Shown: positions 55,091-64,000, numbered from the stretch's first letter. The stretch is 64,000 nt of DNA from Flavobacterium sp. AED (GCF_000812945.1 NZ_JSYM01000004.1:1-64000); one strand, 5' to 3'. The notes: generated from the sequence alone by a model not told the origin. Numbers and translations: made by a program.

Positions 55091-55990
55091 ATGCAAATTG
55101 GAATTATAGGATTAGGAAAAATGGGCTTCAACCTTGCCCTTAACTTACAGCGAAATGGTTACGAAGTAGTAGCCCAAGATGTAAATACAGACTTTGTAAC
55201 AAAAATTGGTCAGGAAGGAATCACAACTGCACTTTCAGTAAAAGAATTATGCAATAAATTAATCGACAGAAAAGTGATTTGGTTAATGGTTCCTGCCGGT
55301 GAAATTGTAGACGGAGTTATCACTTCCCTAATTCCTTTTTTAGAAAAAAATGACATTATCATTGACGGAGGAAACTCTAACTATAAAGATTCCAAACGTC
55401 GCTATTCCCAACTGAAGGAACTTGGTATTGACTTTTTAGATTGTGGAACTTCAGGTGGAACTTCAGGAGCTTTGAATGGTGCTTGTACGATGATTGGCGG
55501 AGATGCTCCAGTATTTGAATATGTTGCGCAAGTTTTCAAGGCTATTTCTGTTGAAAATGGTCATTTATATACCGGTGCAGCCGGAAGCGGTCATTTTACC
55601 AAAATGGTTCACAACGGAATAGAATATGGTATGATGCAATCCATCGCTGAAGGTTTTGAAGTTTTTGAACATTCCGAATTTGATATTGATTTCGAAAAAA
55701 CGGCTAAACTATTCAATCATGGCTCCGTAGTTCGCAGTTGGTTAATGGAATTGACAGAAAATGCGTTTTCGAAAGACCCTAAATTAGATGGTATTAAAGG
55801 AATTATGCATTCTTCAGGCGAAGGAAAATGGACATTAGAAACAGCCTTGGATTTAGGCGTTCCTACTCCGGTTATCGCCCTTTCAATCATGATGCGCTAC
55901 CGTTCCCAAATGCAAGATACTTTCTCCGGAAAGGTAGTAGCAGCACTTCGCAATGAATTTGGCGGTCATGCGGTCGAAAAAAATGAGTAA
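55091..55990 (+). CDS. gnd: 6-phosphogluconate dehydrogenase, short decarboxylating form
   Basis: 299 residues, the short YqeC/GntZ-type form. IGIIGLGKMGFNLALNLQ is the dinucleotide-binding site, DGGNSNYKDS and LDCGTSGGTSGA are the family blocks, and KMVHNGIEYGMMQ holds the catalytic Lys. It oxidises 6-phosphogluconate to ribulose 5-phosphate; short forms usually use NAD. It is first in an operon with a gluconate importer and kinase, which would supply its substrate. Confidence 0.94.
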   Translation: MQIGIIGLGKMGFNLALNLQRNGYEVVAQDVNTDFVTKIGQEGITTALSVKELCNKLIDRKVIWLMVPAGEIVDGVITSLIPFLEKNDIIIDGGNSNYKDSKRRYSQLKELGIDFLDCGTSGGTSGALNGACTMIGGDAPVFEYVAQVFKAISVENGHLYTGAAGSGHFTKMVHNGIEYGMMQSIAEGFEVFEHSEFDIDFEKTAKLFNHGSVVRSWLMELTENAFSKDPKLDGIKGIMHSSGEGKWTLETALDLGVPTPVIALSIMMRYRSQMQDTFSGKVVAALRNEFGGHAVEKNE

Positions 55991-56088
55991 TAGAAAATCT
56001 TTACTGCATTTAAAAGTTCAAAAACAGTCTCGACTGCGCTCGATTTAACACCCATTTATCTGATTCTTAATTTATCACATTCCAGTCT

Positions 56089-57408
56089 ATGTCCATATTA
56101 ATTTTAATTGCAAGTATTCTTTTATTGCTTGTTTTGATATCCGCAATAAAACTGAATGCTTTCATTTCATTGATTATTGCTTCTCTTTTTGTTGGAATTG
56201 CTAAGGGCATGGGCTTTCCTGATATCATTAACTCGCTTCAGCAAGGAATCGGGAGCACATTGGGCTCTTTGATTTTGATTATCGCTTTGGGAGTTATTTT
56301 AGGAAATATCCTTTCGGATAGTGGCGCGGCGCAACGAATAAGTGCTGTAATGATTCGGTCTTTTGGTGTTAAACACATCAAATGGGCGATGATGCTTACG
56401 GCTTTTGCAGTAGGAATTTCGATGTTTTACAATGCCGGTTTTGTGATTTTGATTCCAATGGTTTTCGCTGTCGCAAAAAGTACTAAGCAACCCATTATTT
56501 ATCTTGGAATTGCGATGGCCTCGGCACTTTCTGTGACCCACGGTTTTTTACCACCTCATCCTGGACCAACAGCCATTGCCGTGATTTTTAAAGCAGATAT
56601 TGGCAAAACATTACTTTACGGATTAGTGATTGCTATTCCCACTTTAGTGATTGCTGGGATTGTTTTTCCAGAATTCATTAAGAAAATTATCGCCAATCCA
56701 CCGAAAGGATTATTCGAAAGCAAAACATTCGACGAAAACGAAATGCCATCTTTCGGTATCAGTTTTTTGACCGCGCTAATTCCTGTCATTTTAATGGCAT
56801 TGGCAACAACAAGCGAATTAACCCTGCCCGAAACATCATCCTTACGTCATATCCTTGGATTCATTGGAAATCCCACCACTTCAATGCTTATTGCGGTATT
56901 GTTTGCAATTGTATTTTTAGGTATCAATCGCGGTCGAAAGATGCAGGACCTTATGGATAAATCCAGTTCGGCACTGAGTTCTGCCACCATGATTATTATG
57001 ATTATTGCAGCTGGTGGTGCTTTCAAACAAGTATTAATTGACAGCGGTATCGGCACTGATTTAGCTGCTTCTTTCGAACAATCAACACTCTCTCCTTTAC
57101 TTTTAGGCTGGTTAATCGCAACGATTATTCGTATTGCCTTAGGTTCGGCAACCGTAGCAGGATTAACCGCGGCAGGAATTGTACAACCTTTAGTGGTTAG
57201 TTCCGGAATCAGTCCAGAATTGATGGTATTGTCTATAGGAGCCGGAAGTTTAATGTGTTCGCATGTAAATGACACGGGTTTCTGGATGTTTAAAGAGTAT
57301 TTTGGAATCAGTATTTCAGATACGTTTAAAACATGGACCGTCATGGAAACCATAATCGGAGTTATGGGATTAGCAGGTGTATTGTTACTGAATTTATTTG
57401 TGGGATAG
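56089..57408 (+). CDS. gntP: gluconate:H+ symporter (GntP family)
   Basis: 439 residues with about twelve to fourteen membrane helices. Family signatures are FLPPHPGPTAIA after the first half, and GSATVAGLTAAGI and SHVNDTGFWMFKEYFG near the end. It imports gluconate with protons at the inner membrane. It lies 98 bases after gnd and 31 before the kinase gene. A related hexuronate or glycerate substrate is possible, but gnd and the kinase favour gluconate. Confidence 0.94.
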   Translation: MSILILIASILLLLVLISAIKLNAFISLIIASLFVGIAKGMGFPDIINSLQQGIGSTLGSLILIIALGVILGNILSDSGAAQRISAVMIRSFGVKHIKWAMMLTAFAVGISMFYNAGFVILIPMVFAVAKSTKQPIIYLGIAMASALSVTHGFLPPHPGPTAIAVIFKADIGKTLLYGLVIAIPTLVIAGIVFPEFIKKIIANPPKGLFESKTFDENEMPSFGISFLTALIPVILMALATTSELTLPETSSLRHILGFIGNPTTSMLIAVLFAIVFLGINRGRKMQDLMDKSSSALSSATMIIMIIAAGGAFKQVLIDSGIGTDLAASFEQSTLSPLLLGWLIATIIRIALGSATVAGLTAAGIVQPLVVSSGISPELMVLSIGAGSLMCSHVNDTGFWMFKEYFGISISDTFKTWTVMETIIGVMGLAGVLLLNLFVG

Positions 57409-57439
57409 GAATAGTAAGCTTTAGAATAAAAAAAATTAA

Positions 57440-58858
57440 ATGAAACAGTTTTACATAGGAATAGATATCGGCACTACAGCAACTAAAGCAGTGTGTTTTG
57501 ACAAGGCAGGGAAAGTGATTCGTCAATTTACCCAGTCCTACCCTATGTATCACCCAAAGCCTGATTGGAGTATACAAAAACCCAATGAAATTTTAATGGC
57601 TGTTTTAGAATGCATTGCCGAAATCACAAAAGGAATCGAGCCTGAATTTATCAGTTTTAGTTCGGCTATGCAAAGCATCATAGCTATAGACAATACTGGA
57701 AAACCCATTACCGATGCGATTCTGTGGGCAGATAATAGAGCGCATTCACTAGCCGAAGCGTTAAAAGAGTCCGAGCAAGGTAAAAACTTCTATCAAAAAA
57801 CAGGAATTCCTATTCATACTTTTTCTCCCATGACTAAAATTGCTTGGTTGAAAGAAAATGATGCAACACACTTTTCTAAAGCGCATAAATTTATTAGCAT
57901 TAAAGAATACATTTGGCATCATCTTACAGGCGAATATGTAATTGATTCCTCCATGGCATCGGGTACTGGGTTAATGAATATTCATACGATAAAATGGGAA
58001 TCGGAAATTCTTGAATTTTTAAAAATAGAAGAATTACAACTTTCTACTATTGTTAGTCCAACGCATCAAAGCAAAGGGCTATCCGATGGTTTCCATTATA
58101 TTCTTGGTGGCGGTGACGGAGTATTGGCAAATTTAGGAACCGAAGCAATGGAAACTGGACGTATGGCATTATCCATTGGAACCAGTGGAGCAGTGCGTTT
58201 GCCAGTTGACAAACCTTATATTGATTCCCAAATGCGAACGCAATGTTATCATTTGATGGACAATCAATACTTAAAATTAGGAGCGGTTAATAATGGTGCA
58301 ATTGTTTTGCAATGGCTAAAAGAGTCTATTTTAAAAACGAACGAATCTTTTGAAGAATTGTTTGTACAAGCTGAAACAATTCCTGCGGGATCCGAAGGCT
58401 TGCTTTTTGTCCCTTATTTATTGGGAGAAAGAGCTCCTATTTGGGATGCTTCCGCTCAGGGAACACTTTTGGGTATCCGAATTATCCATACCAAAGCACA
58501 CTTGATTCGAGCAACACTGGAAGGCATCTTATTTGGACTATTGAGTATTACAGAAATTTTACTTCCTGATCCGGAAAAAAGACATGAAACCACCATCATG
58601 GCTAGCGGAGGTTTTGGAAAAAGCGAACTTTGGCTGCAAATGGTCGCTGATATTTTTCAAATGAAAGTAATTGTGGCCGAAACAATCGAAGCTTCTGCTT
58701 GGGGAGCTGTTTTAATTGGTTTTAAAGCTACTGGGATTACTATTTCAAATCATACCCAAATTGGAAAAACCTTTTTACCAAATAAAGATCACAAAGAAAT
58801 TTACGAACAGGGTTTTGAGAAATTCAAACGGGTTTATCCTTTGTTGAAAGATATTTAA
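57440..58858 (+). CDS. gntK: gluconokinase (FGGY family)
   Basis: 472 residues, FGGY carbohydrate kinase: N-terminal GIDIGTTATKAVCFD phosphate-binding site, ILWADNRAHS, IGTSGAVRLPV in the middle and ASGGFGKSELWLQM near the C-terminus. The FGGY fold is shared by gluconate, xylulose and glycerol kinases; the operon with gnd and gntP indicates gluconate. It is not the P-loop GntK of E. coli but the gluconokinase type of Gram-positive bacteria. Last gene of the operon. Confidence 0.9.
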   Translation: MKQFYIGIDIGTTATKAVCFDKAGKVIRQFTQSYPMYHPKPDWSIQKPNEILMAVLECIAEITKGIEPEFISFSSAMQSIIAIDNTGKPITDAILWADNRAHSLAEALKESEQGKNFYQKTGIPIHTFSPMTKIAWLKENDATHFSKAHKFISIKEYIWHHLTGEYVIDSSMASGTGLMNIHTIKWESEILEFLKIEELQLSTIVSPTHQSKGLSDGFHYILGGGDGVLANLGTEAMETGRMALSIGTSGAVRLPVDKPYIDSQMRTQCYHLMDNQYLKLGAVNNGAIVLQWLKESILKTNESFEELFVQAETIPAGSEGLLFVPYLLGERAPIWDASAQGTLLGIRIIHTKAHLIRATLEGILFGLLSITEILLPDPEKRHETTIMASGGFGKSELWLQMVADIFQMKVIVAETIEASAWGAVLIGFKATGITISNHTQIGKTFLPNKDHKEIYEQGFEKFKRVYPLLKDI

Positions 58859-58893
58859 AACGAGCTTTTTAAGTTAATTCTAATGTCTGCTAT

Positions 58894-59038
58894 AAAAAGT
58901 TTGTCACGCTATAGATATAGATTACCTTCGGTGATCCCAGGAGGGGGCGTCTCACAAAGAAATCAATGCTTGGCATTTCATGCCTGATCCTTTTTTGTTT
59001 TATACGCTTAGACAAACAAAAAAGTTTGTCACGCTATA
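58894..59038. repeat. 20-bp direct repeats flanking a 105-bp segment
   Basis: AAAAAGTTTGTCACGCTATA occurs at 58894-58913 and again at 59019-59038. The segment between has no gene and includes the G-rich CCCAGGAGGGGGCG. The repeats lie between gntK and the terminator of tRNA-Ser. Confidence 0.7.
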
Positions 59039-59042
59039 AAAC

Positions 59043-59070
59043 AAAAAATGCTTCCCTTTCAGGAAGCATT
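59043..59070 (-). terminator. tRNA-Ser terminator
   Basis: On the minus strand ATGCTTCC, loop, GGAAGCAT and a T-run, 10 bases after the tRNA. Confidence 0.8.
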
Positions 59071-59080
59071 AATTTCATTG

Positions 59081-59167
59081 CAGAGAGGATGGGATTCGAA
59101 CCCACGATGCAGTTACCCACATACTAGCTTTCCAGGCTAGCTCCTTCAACCACTCGGACACCTCTCT
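59081..59167 (-). tRNA. tRNA-Ser (anticodon GGA)
   Basis: 87 nt with the long variable arm of class II tRNA. Acceptor AGAGAGG/CCTCTCT, discriminator G, D-region TCCGAGTGG, anticodon loop CTGGAAA giving GGA. CCA is not encoded. Confidence 0.96.
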
Positions 59168-59229
59168 ATTTTTATTCAAGGTTGCAAAGAACACAAAAAA
59201 AACTGACTTAGAAAAGTAAAATCTGAATA

Positions 59230-60258
59230 TTATACCATTTCTCCACGTAAAGGTGTTTCAAAGATAGTTTTGAAGTCTTTTGGAGCAATTTTTTGGTTCA
59301 ATAAGTACATTAATTTTGTAATTGCTGCTTCGGTAGTGATGTCTTTACCTGAAATCACTCCAATTTTTTTCATTCCTGTACTAGTTTCATAATGTCCCAT
59401 ACTGACACTTCCTCCGGAACATTGGGTAACATTAATGATGTACAATCCTTTTTCAATCGCTTTACTCAAAAGAGCTATAAACCAATCTTCGGTTGGAGCA
59501 TTTCCAGATCCATAGGTTTCTAAAACAATTCCTTTAAGATTTTGAATATTAAAAATGGCCGAAAGAACTGTTTCGTTTATTCCAGGAAACATTTTTATGA
59601 TGACCACATTATTATCTAAATTCTTATGGACCTTTAATTTTCTAACTCTTGGTATTGGTAAAAATAATTCGGGATTCGTATTTAAATGAACACCGGATTC
59701 TACCAAAGCGGGATAATTTGGGGATGTAAATGCTTTGAAATGTTCTGCATTCATTTTTGTCGTTCTGTTACCACGATATAATTTGTATTCAAAATAAAGA
59801 CAAACTTCTCTTATAACGGGTTTTCCATTTTCACGTAAAGACGCGATTTGGATAGCCGTAATTAGATTCTCTTTGGCATCGGTACGTAAATCTCCAATAG
59901 GCAACTGCGATCCGGTAAAAATTACAGGTTTTGATAAATTTTCGAGCATAAAACTCAATGCCGATGCGGAATACGACATGGTATCCGAACCATGAAGCAC
60001 CACAAATCCATCAAATTCAGCATAATTTTCTTCGATAATCGAAGCAATTTTAGCCCATTCTTGAGGATTCATATTGGAGGAATCGATAGGGTTTTCGAAA
60101 GAAATAGTCTCTATCTCGCAGTCTAATTGTTTCAATTCAGGAATTCGCTGCAATAATTTACTAAAATTAAAAGCCTTGAGCGCACCCGTTTCAAAATCTT
60201 TCCTCATACCAATGGTCCCACCAGTATAAATTAGAAGTATTTTGGCTTTAGATAACAT
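59230..60258 (-). CDS. ansA: type I L-asparaginase
   Basis: 342 residues. The two threonine sites are in IYTGGTIGM (10-18) and LHGSDTMSYSAS near 88-99. It hydrolyses asparagine to aspartate and ammonia; with no signal peptide it is the cytosolic type I form. The start overlaps the upstream acyltransferase stop by 11 bases, so the two are translated together, a linkage I recall in other flavobacteria but without a known functional reason. Confidence 0.94.
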   Translation of the reverse strand: MLSKAKILLIYTGGTIGMRKDFETGALKAFNFSKLLQRIPELKQLDCEIETISFENPIDSSNMNPQEWAKIASIIEENYAEFDGFVVLHGSDTMSYSASALSFMLENLSKPVIFTGSQLPIGDLRTDAKENLITAIQIASLRENGKPVIREVCLYFEYKLYRGNRTTKMNAEHFKAFTSPNYPALVESGVHLNTNPELFLPIPRVRKLKVHKNLDNNVVIIKMFPGINETVLSAIFNIQNLKGIVLETYGSGNAPTEDWFIALLSKAIEKGLYIINVTQCSGGSVSMGHYETSTGMKKIGVISGKDITTEAAITKLMYLLNQKIAPKDFKTIFETPLRGEMV

Positions 60259-61384
60259 TATGGTATTTTGATTTATTAACTACAGGATTAGAGTACATAG
60301 CTAAAAATCCTTGTAATGCAATGGGATTCGTTTCGTCAATACGCATCTCTAACCTACGTTCGAAAAGTGATTTCTCATTTTCTGTATAAAGATGGGAATG
60401 GGTATTGATTTTATTTACTATATCATACGCGATATAATTGGTAGGCCATAGCTTATAATTGGACAATATAGAGTCATCAATAACTTGTGCCAATGCTAGT
60501 ATTTGCTTGTTACAATTATCATTTTCAGCAACGATTGTATCTATTTCTGTATCTAAAACTTTTCCAATATGAATATGAATTCTTTTCTTCTGTCCCAAAG
60601 CGCCGCTAAGGATTGTCATGAAGTCTTCATTTTTTTCTTTGATGTAAATCTCATTATTTGCTTCAGCCATTAATTGAGGCATTTTCAAAGCATCAGTTGG
60701 ATCGTATTCATAGGAAATAGAAACTGGGACGATTTTAATTTTTTTGAAATAATCCATCAAATTCTTTTCATCTGAAGCCATTCCCAGCATTTTTAAAACA
60801 CCCGGGTTTGTAGCATCATTTCCATCTTTGGTTCTTCCTTCGCGTTGTGCAATCCAAACCGAACGGTTTTCATGAAGCAACAAGTGACCTATATATTCTG
60901 ACAATAACTTCGAACTCTGCAACATTTCTCTTGGCGTTAAGCCACGTTGTACCAAAAAATTACGGTTTAATTTTGCTAATGTCTTCAAAAAAGATTTTTT
61001 AACCAAATTATCTCCAATTGCTGAAGCCGTCATCACTAATCCGTGCTCAAACAAAGCAGCATTCAACAAAGTGGTATCTAAAAGGATATCACGATGATTT
61101 GAAATAAATAGGTAAGACGTATTAGGTTCTAAATTTTCGAAGCCAGAAGTAGTTAATCCTTCGGAACTTTTTTCCAATACTTTCTGAACGGATTGGTAAA
61201 TAAAATTACATTGAAAATCACGAATAGAATGCGTTTTTCGGAGTTGTTCTTTCCAAACTTCGTCAGCAACATCCGGAAAAGAAAAATTCATTAATGCCTT
61301 CATCATAGGGTGATGAATCACATTTTGAAGAGCCTCGTTTATTTCGGAGTCGTAAAATGGCCGAATGGCGTCAAATTTCTGCAT
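60248..61384 (-). CDS. glycerol-3-phosphate / lysophosphatidate acyltransferase-like protein
   Basis: 378 residues from ATG at 61384; the longer frame adds twelve unlikely residues. PlsC-like acyltransferase: motif I is SNHRDILLDTT (His-x4-Asp), motif II near LVQRGLTPRE, motif III WIAQREGRTKDG, and motif IV VPVSISYEYDP. It transfers an acyl chain in phospholipid synthesis at the inner face of the membrane. It is larger than typical PlsC and closer to the PlsB-like group. Overlaps ansA by 11 bases. Confidence 0.85.
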   Translation of the reverse strand: MQKFDAIRPFYDSEINEALQNVIHHPMMKALMNFSFPDVADEVWKEQLRKTHSIRDFQCNFIYQSVQKVLEKSSEGLTTSGFENLEPNTSYLFISNHRDILLDTTLLNAALFEHGLVMTASAIGDNLVKKSFLKTLAKLNRNFLVQRGLTPREMLQSSKLLSEYIGHLLLHENRSVWIAQREGRTKDGNDATNPGVLKMLGMASDEKNLMDYFKKIKIVPVSISYEYDPTDALKMPQLMAEANNEIYIKEKNEDFMTILSGALGQKKRIHIHIGKVLDTEIDTIVAENDNCNKQILALAQVIDDSILSNYKLWPTNYIAYDIVNKINTHSHLYTENEKSLFERRLEMRIDETNPIALQGFLAMYSNPVVNKSKYHNVI

Positions 61385-61449
61385 TGTTAGTTTTCTATGT
61401 TTGTGTGGGCAAATGAACAAAAAAAAAGTTAAAATAAAATAAATTTGTT

Positions 61450-62229
61450 TTAAATCCCAAAAATTGCTTTAGAATTTTCAGTTGTTGTCGCTGCAATTTC
61501 ATTTGGCGTCAGACCATAAATTTCGGATAACTTGTTTAAAACATTTACCAGATAGCTGCTTTCATTCCTTTTTCCTCTATAAGGAATGGGTGCTAAATAA
61601 GGTGAATCTGTCTCTAAAACGATGTGTTTCAATTCTATTTGATTCAGGAATTGGTCGATTTTACCGTTTTTAAAAGTCACTACACCGCCTATTCCAAGTT
61701 TCATATTATACGAAATTGCCTGTAATGCTTGCTCGTAAGTCCCCGAAAAACAATGAAAAATCCCAAACAAATCATCAGAATTTTCTTCTTCCAGAATTTC
61801 GAATATCTCCTCAAAAGCTTCGCGACAATGAATCACTATAGGTAATCTATATTTTTTTGCCAGTTGAATTTGTCTTCTGAAAGCAATTTGTTGCTGAGGC
61901 AAATGCGTTTTGTCCCAATACAAATCAATCCCAATTTCACCAACGGCATAGAATTTTCTTTTAGCCAACTCCGCTTCTACATGTTGCAACTCTTCCAGAT
62001 AATTATCTTTTACATAAGTAGGATGCAAACCCATCATCAAGAACACATTATCGGGATAATTTCTTTCTAATTCATACATGGATTCCGTACAAGAAGAATC
62101 GATTGCAGGAATAAAAAAACGAGAAACGCCAGCATCAATTGCTCTTTGGATCATTTCACTACGGTCTTGGTCAAATTCCTCAGAATATAAATGAGTGTGT
62201 GTATCGGTTATTATTGTTGTTGTTTCCAA
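61450..62229 (-). CDS. tatD: TatD-family hydrolase
   Basis: 259 residues. Metal ligands and signatures follow the family: DTHTHLYSEEFD, VGEIGIDLYWDKT, IVIHCREAFEE, FHCFSGTYEQA and ETDSPYLAP. These TIM-barrel enzymes are metal-dependent 3'-5' exonucleases or deoxyribonucleases. It is on the same strand as the acyltransferase, 65 bases upstream of it, possibly in one transcript with it and ansA. Confidence 0.93.
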   Translation of the reverse strand: METTTIITDTHTHLYSEEFDQDRSEMIQRAIDAGVSRFFIPAIDSSCTESMYELERNYPDNVFLMMGLHPTYVKDNYLEELQHVEAELAKRKFYAVGEIGIDLYWDKTHLPQQQIAFRRQIQLAKKYRLPIVIHCREAFEEIFEILEEENSDDLFGIFHCFSGTYEQALQAISYNMKLGIGGVVTFKNGKIDQFLNQIELKHIVLETDSPYLAPIPYRGKRNESSYLVNVLNKLSEIYGLTPNEIAATTTENSKAIFGI

Positions 62230-62259
62230 GTGTAAAGTTTAAGAGTACAAAGTTGCGAA

Positions 62260-62378
62260 GTTTTTTAAAATTTAACCACAAAAGTCACAAAAGAAAAAAG
62301 ACACTCCAGAAAATTCTTTTGTGTCTATTTGATGCAGTAATAAAAGGCTCTTTTTTGTGACTTTTGTATTTAAAAAAC
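62260..62378 (-). terminator. long imperfect inverted repeat after the sigma factor operon
   Basis: 62260-62294 (GTTTTTTAAAA, then ACAAAAGTCACAAAAGA) pairs with 62348-62378, with small bulges, and encloses a second stem AAAGACAC/GTGTCT. It starts at the stop codon of the TPR gene and may end that transcript, though it has no clean T-run on that strand. Confidence 0.45.
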
Positions 62379-63104
62379 CTAATCCAATTTCTTCAACAAT
62401 TCCTGAACTTGATCATAATCCTCGTAATCTGAAGGAATCGTCAACAAGATTTCCTTACATGATTTATACTCTTTCTGTTTTAATTTAGACAAGGCAAGAC
62501 TCCAAATCGCTTTATTTTTATAAATGGAAGTTCCTGCTTTCAGTTCATTAAAAACAGCTTCAGCTTCTTTAATTTTGTTAGTTTCCAATAATGAAATCCC
62601 ATAAAAATATTGAATTTCAGGATTTTTTTTCTCTTTTAAAACAGTTTCAAAAAACGGGATAGCCGCTTTATAATTTTTAGCATTGAAAGCCTCTTCTGCC
62701 TGTTTCAAATTAGCATCAACAGTGCCTCTTTCGGTGAAATAAGCATTCTCCTGTTGGTTAAAATCTTCAAAATTTGGATTTGGATTAAAAAGAAATAACC
62801 CAAATAAAATAGCAATTGATGCGGCAACTAAATACATCCAAGGCTTGAATGCAATCACTTTTGCTTTCGGCTTATAAGCTTTGAAATGATTATTAGAAAT
62901 CGATTGTAAGTTTTCTTTGAAAGCATCAAATGCATCGGCATTGCCAAATTTATTTTCCAAGTGAAGATTTAATTCCTTGAAAGTGTCAAATGCCGAAGCC
63001 AATTCCGGATCTTCAGCCAATTGGTTCTCGAACTTTACTTTATCCTCGGCAGACAATTCGTCTTGAAAATATTGGTCGAATACTATATAATGGTCCTCGT
63101 TCAT
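62379..63104 (-). CDS. TPR membrane protein, possible anti-sigma factor
   Basis: 241 residues. A cytosolic N-terminal part (1-85) with FDQYFQDELSAEDKVKFE resembles anti-sigma zinc-finger-type domains but lacks His/Cys ligands; one membrane helix (89-106); then a periplasmic TPR region with AEEAFNAKNYKAAIPFFE and IKEAEAVFNELKAG. It begins 2 bases after the sigma factor stop. The position and topology suggest it controls that sigma factor; this is inference from layout. Confidence 0.75.
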   Translation of the reverse strand: MNEDHYIVFDQYFQDELSAEDKVKFENQLAEDPELASAFDTFKELNLHLENKFGNADAFDAFKENLQSISNNHFKAYKPKAKVIAFKPWMYLVAASIAILFGLFLFNPNPNFEDFNQQENAYFTERGTVDANLKQAEEAFNAKNYKAAIPFFETVLKEKKNPEIQYFYGISLLETNKIKEAEAVFNELKAGTSIYKNKAIWSLALSKLKQKEYKSCKEILLTIPSDYEDYDQVQELLKKLD

Positions 63105-63106
63105 GG

Positions 63107-63691
63107 CTAAGTGATTTTTAAAGATTTAAAGCGATTCGTTTCTTGAATCCACTGGGTTAATTGCCCCGTACACAACGATTTTTTCTTCCGGACATAACCA
63201 TAAGTCACATTGAGTTTTTCCGCCACTTCTTCCATTGACTTAATAGTAAAACTCAATTTTAATAACTCTTGGCATTTGTCGCCCAGTTTTTGAAACATCG
63301 CATCAAAAAGCTGTTGTTTTTCCTCGAATGCTTCGGTTTCTGTAACCATATCGGCTGTGGGTTCATTATTAGATGTAAAATCTTCATCAATTGTTACCCC
63401 TTTATTCGATGCTTTTTTCAATTCATTCAACCATTTCCTTTTACACAATAAAAAAAAGTAGGCATCAAACGGGCAGGTGAGTTGCAATTTATTGGCTTTA
63501 GCCTGATTAAAAAGCAAAATCATAATTTCCTGAACCACATCTTGAGCCTGATCTTCATCACCGGAATTATTCCTTATATAGGAAACCACTTTGGGAACAA
63601 ACTTCTTATAAATAGATTGGATAATTGCCGAATTATTATTGGCAAGTCCCTCTATATAGATTTGGTCGGGATGAATCACATTGTTAGCCAT
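63107..63691 (-). CDS. ECF-type RNA polymerase sigma factor
   Basis: 194 residues from ATG at 63691; the longer frame from 63733 would translate the upstream repeat. Region 2 includes DQAQDVVQEIMILLFNQA and FFLLCKRKWLNELKK, and region 4 MEEVAEKLNVTYGYVRKKK, a helix-turn-helix. It directs polymerase to a small set of promoters under control of the following TPR membrane protein. Three identical promoter-like modules lie directly upstream, pointing to the divergent gene. Confidence 0.92.
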   Translation of the reverse strand: MANNVIHPDQIYIEGLANNNSAIIQSIYKKFVPKVVSYIRNNSGDEDQAQDVVQEIMILLFNQAKANKLQLTCPFDAYFFLLCKRKWLNELKKASNKGVTIDEDFTSNNEPTADMVTETEAFEEKQQLFDAMFQKLGDKCQELLKLSFTIKSMEEVAEKLNVTYGYVRKKKSLCTGQLTQWIQETNRFKSLKIT

Positions 63692-63722
63692 AAAAAAACT
63701 TTTTATCGAAAATAGTAAAAAA

Positions 63723-63917
63723 AGGGGTAACAATTATAAAACCAATTTGATATAGCTATGTAAACGTTCTTTAAACAACTTGAAATTATCCTGACTTTAA
63801 AAAAAATAAGATTAAGGGGTAACAAAATAATAAAAGAGTTGATATAAGAATGAAGCCATAAGAATCTAAAATAAATTCAGATTAAAGGGGTAACAATTAC
63901 AAAACAAAAAGTATCTA
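63723..63917 (+). promoter_or_regulatory. three tandem ECF-type promoter-like modules
   Basis: AGGGGTAACAA occurs at 63723-63733, 63815-63825 and 63886-63896, all on the plus strand. The first two are each followed after exactly 15 bases by GATATA; the third after 14 bases by GTATCT. The GTAAC core and spacing suit an ECF -35/-10 pair. The third module would start transcription near 63922, about 28 bases before the gene at 63950. The adjacent sigma factor is the obvious candidate to read them. Confidence 0.55.
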
Positions 63918-63949
63918 TTTAAAAAAAACAATTTAAAAAATTAGAAATC

Positions 63950-64000
63950 ATGAAATCAACGATTCACGCACACCAAAAAAACAATTTGAAACTTGTAAGT
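63950..64000 (+). CDS. start of an unidentified gene, truncated by the window
   Basis: ATG at 63950 opens a frame of 17 codons (MKSTIHAHQKNNLKLVS) that runs off the window end. It follows the third promoter module by about 30 bases and is divergent from the sigma factor gene. Too little is visible for a function. Confidence 0.5.
   Translation, partial: MKSTIHAHQKNNLKLVS

Overview
The window looks like chromosome of a Flavobacterium-type member of the Bacteroidota. The evidence is a low G+C background, promoters of the form TTG-N19/20-TAnnTTTG, genes without Shine-Dalgarno sequences although 16S keeps its CCTCC tail, a MurF-alanine racemase fusion, a DnaE with an N-terminal exonuclease domain, a long acidic tail on ribosomal protein S16, and dispersed flavobacterial intergenic palindromes. 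No tRNA gene here encodes its CCA end.

Layout: 1-5816 is a complete rRNA operon on the minus strand (16S, tRNA-Ile, tRNA-Ala, 23S, 5S) with three tandem promoters. 6433-6839 holds two tRNA-Asp genes. 6878-13066 carries a DUF58 protein, thioredoxin and dnaE, all minus. 13632-19867 is a branched-chain amino acid operon (leuC, leuD, a monooxygenase-fold protein, a methyltransferase, a synthase that reads as citramalate synthase rather than LeuA, and leuB). 19978-31342 is mostly housekeeping: an RRM protein, rpsP-rimM, a small palindrome-bounded element with a four-helix-bundle gene, trmN, an acyl-CoA dehydrogenase, an Fe-S assembly group (Mrp, NifU-like, ferredoxin), an alkyltransferase-like protein, a LysE transporter and trmB. 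31590-37163 has two paralogous L,D-transpeptidases around amtB and an NTF2-like protein.

37728-43389 is the accessory region: a tightly overlapping six-gene minus-strand operon encoding a controller-like XRE protein, a C5 cytosine methyltransferase, an HpaII-family endonuclease, a 759-residue protein with two GHKL ATPase domains, a receiver-domain protein and a Vsr endonuclease. It is more A+T-rich than its flanks and starts with an exact tandem 15-bp repeat that looks like a C-box operator. The two signalling-type genes embedded in a restriction-modification operon are the best candidate here for an undescribed system.

43679-64000 returns to core functions: an S9 peptidase, a TonB receptor with a His/Cys-rich partner, asd, mscL, murF-alr, a gluconate operon (gnd, gntP, gluconokinase) with a LacI-type palindrome, tRNA-Ser, asparaginase, an acyltransferase, a TatD hydrolase, and an ECF sigma factor with a TPR membrane protein. 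The last 300 bases hold three repeated promoter-like modules pointing at a gene that starts at the window edge.
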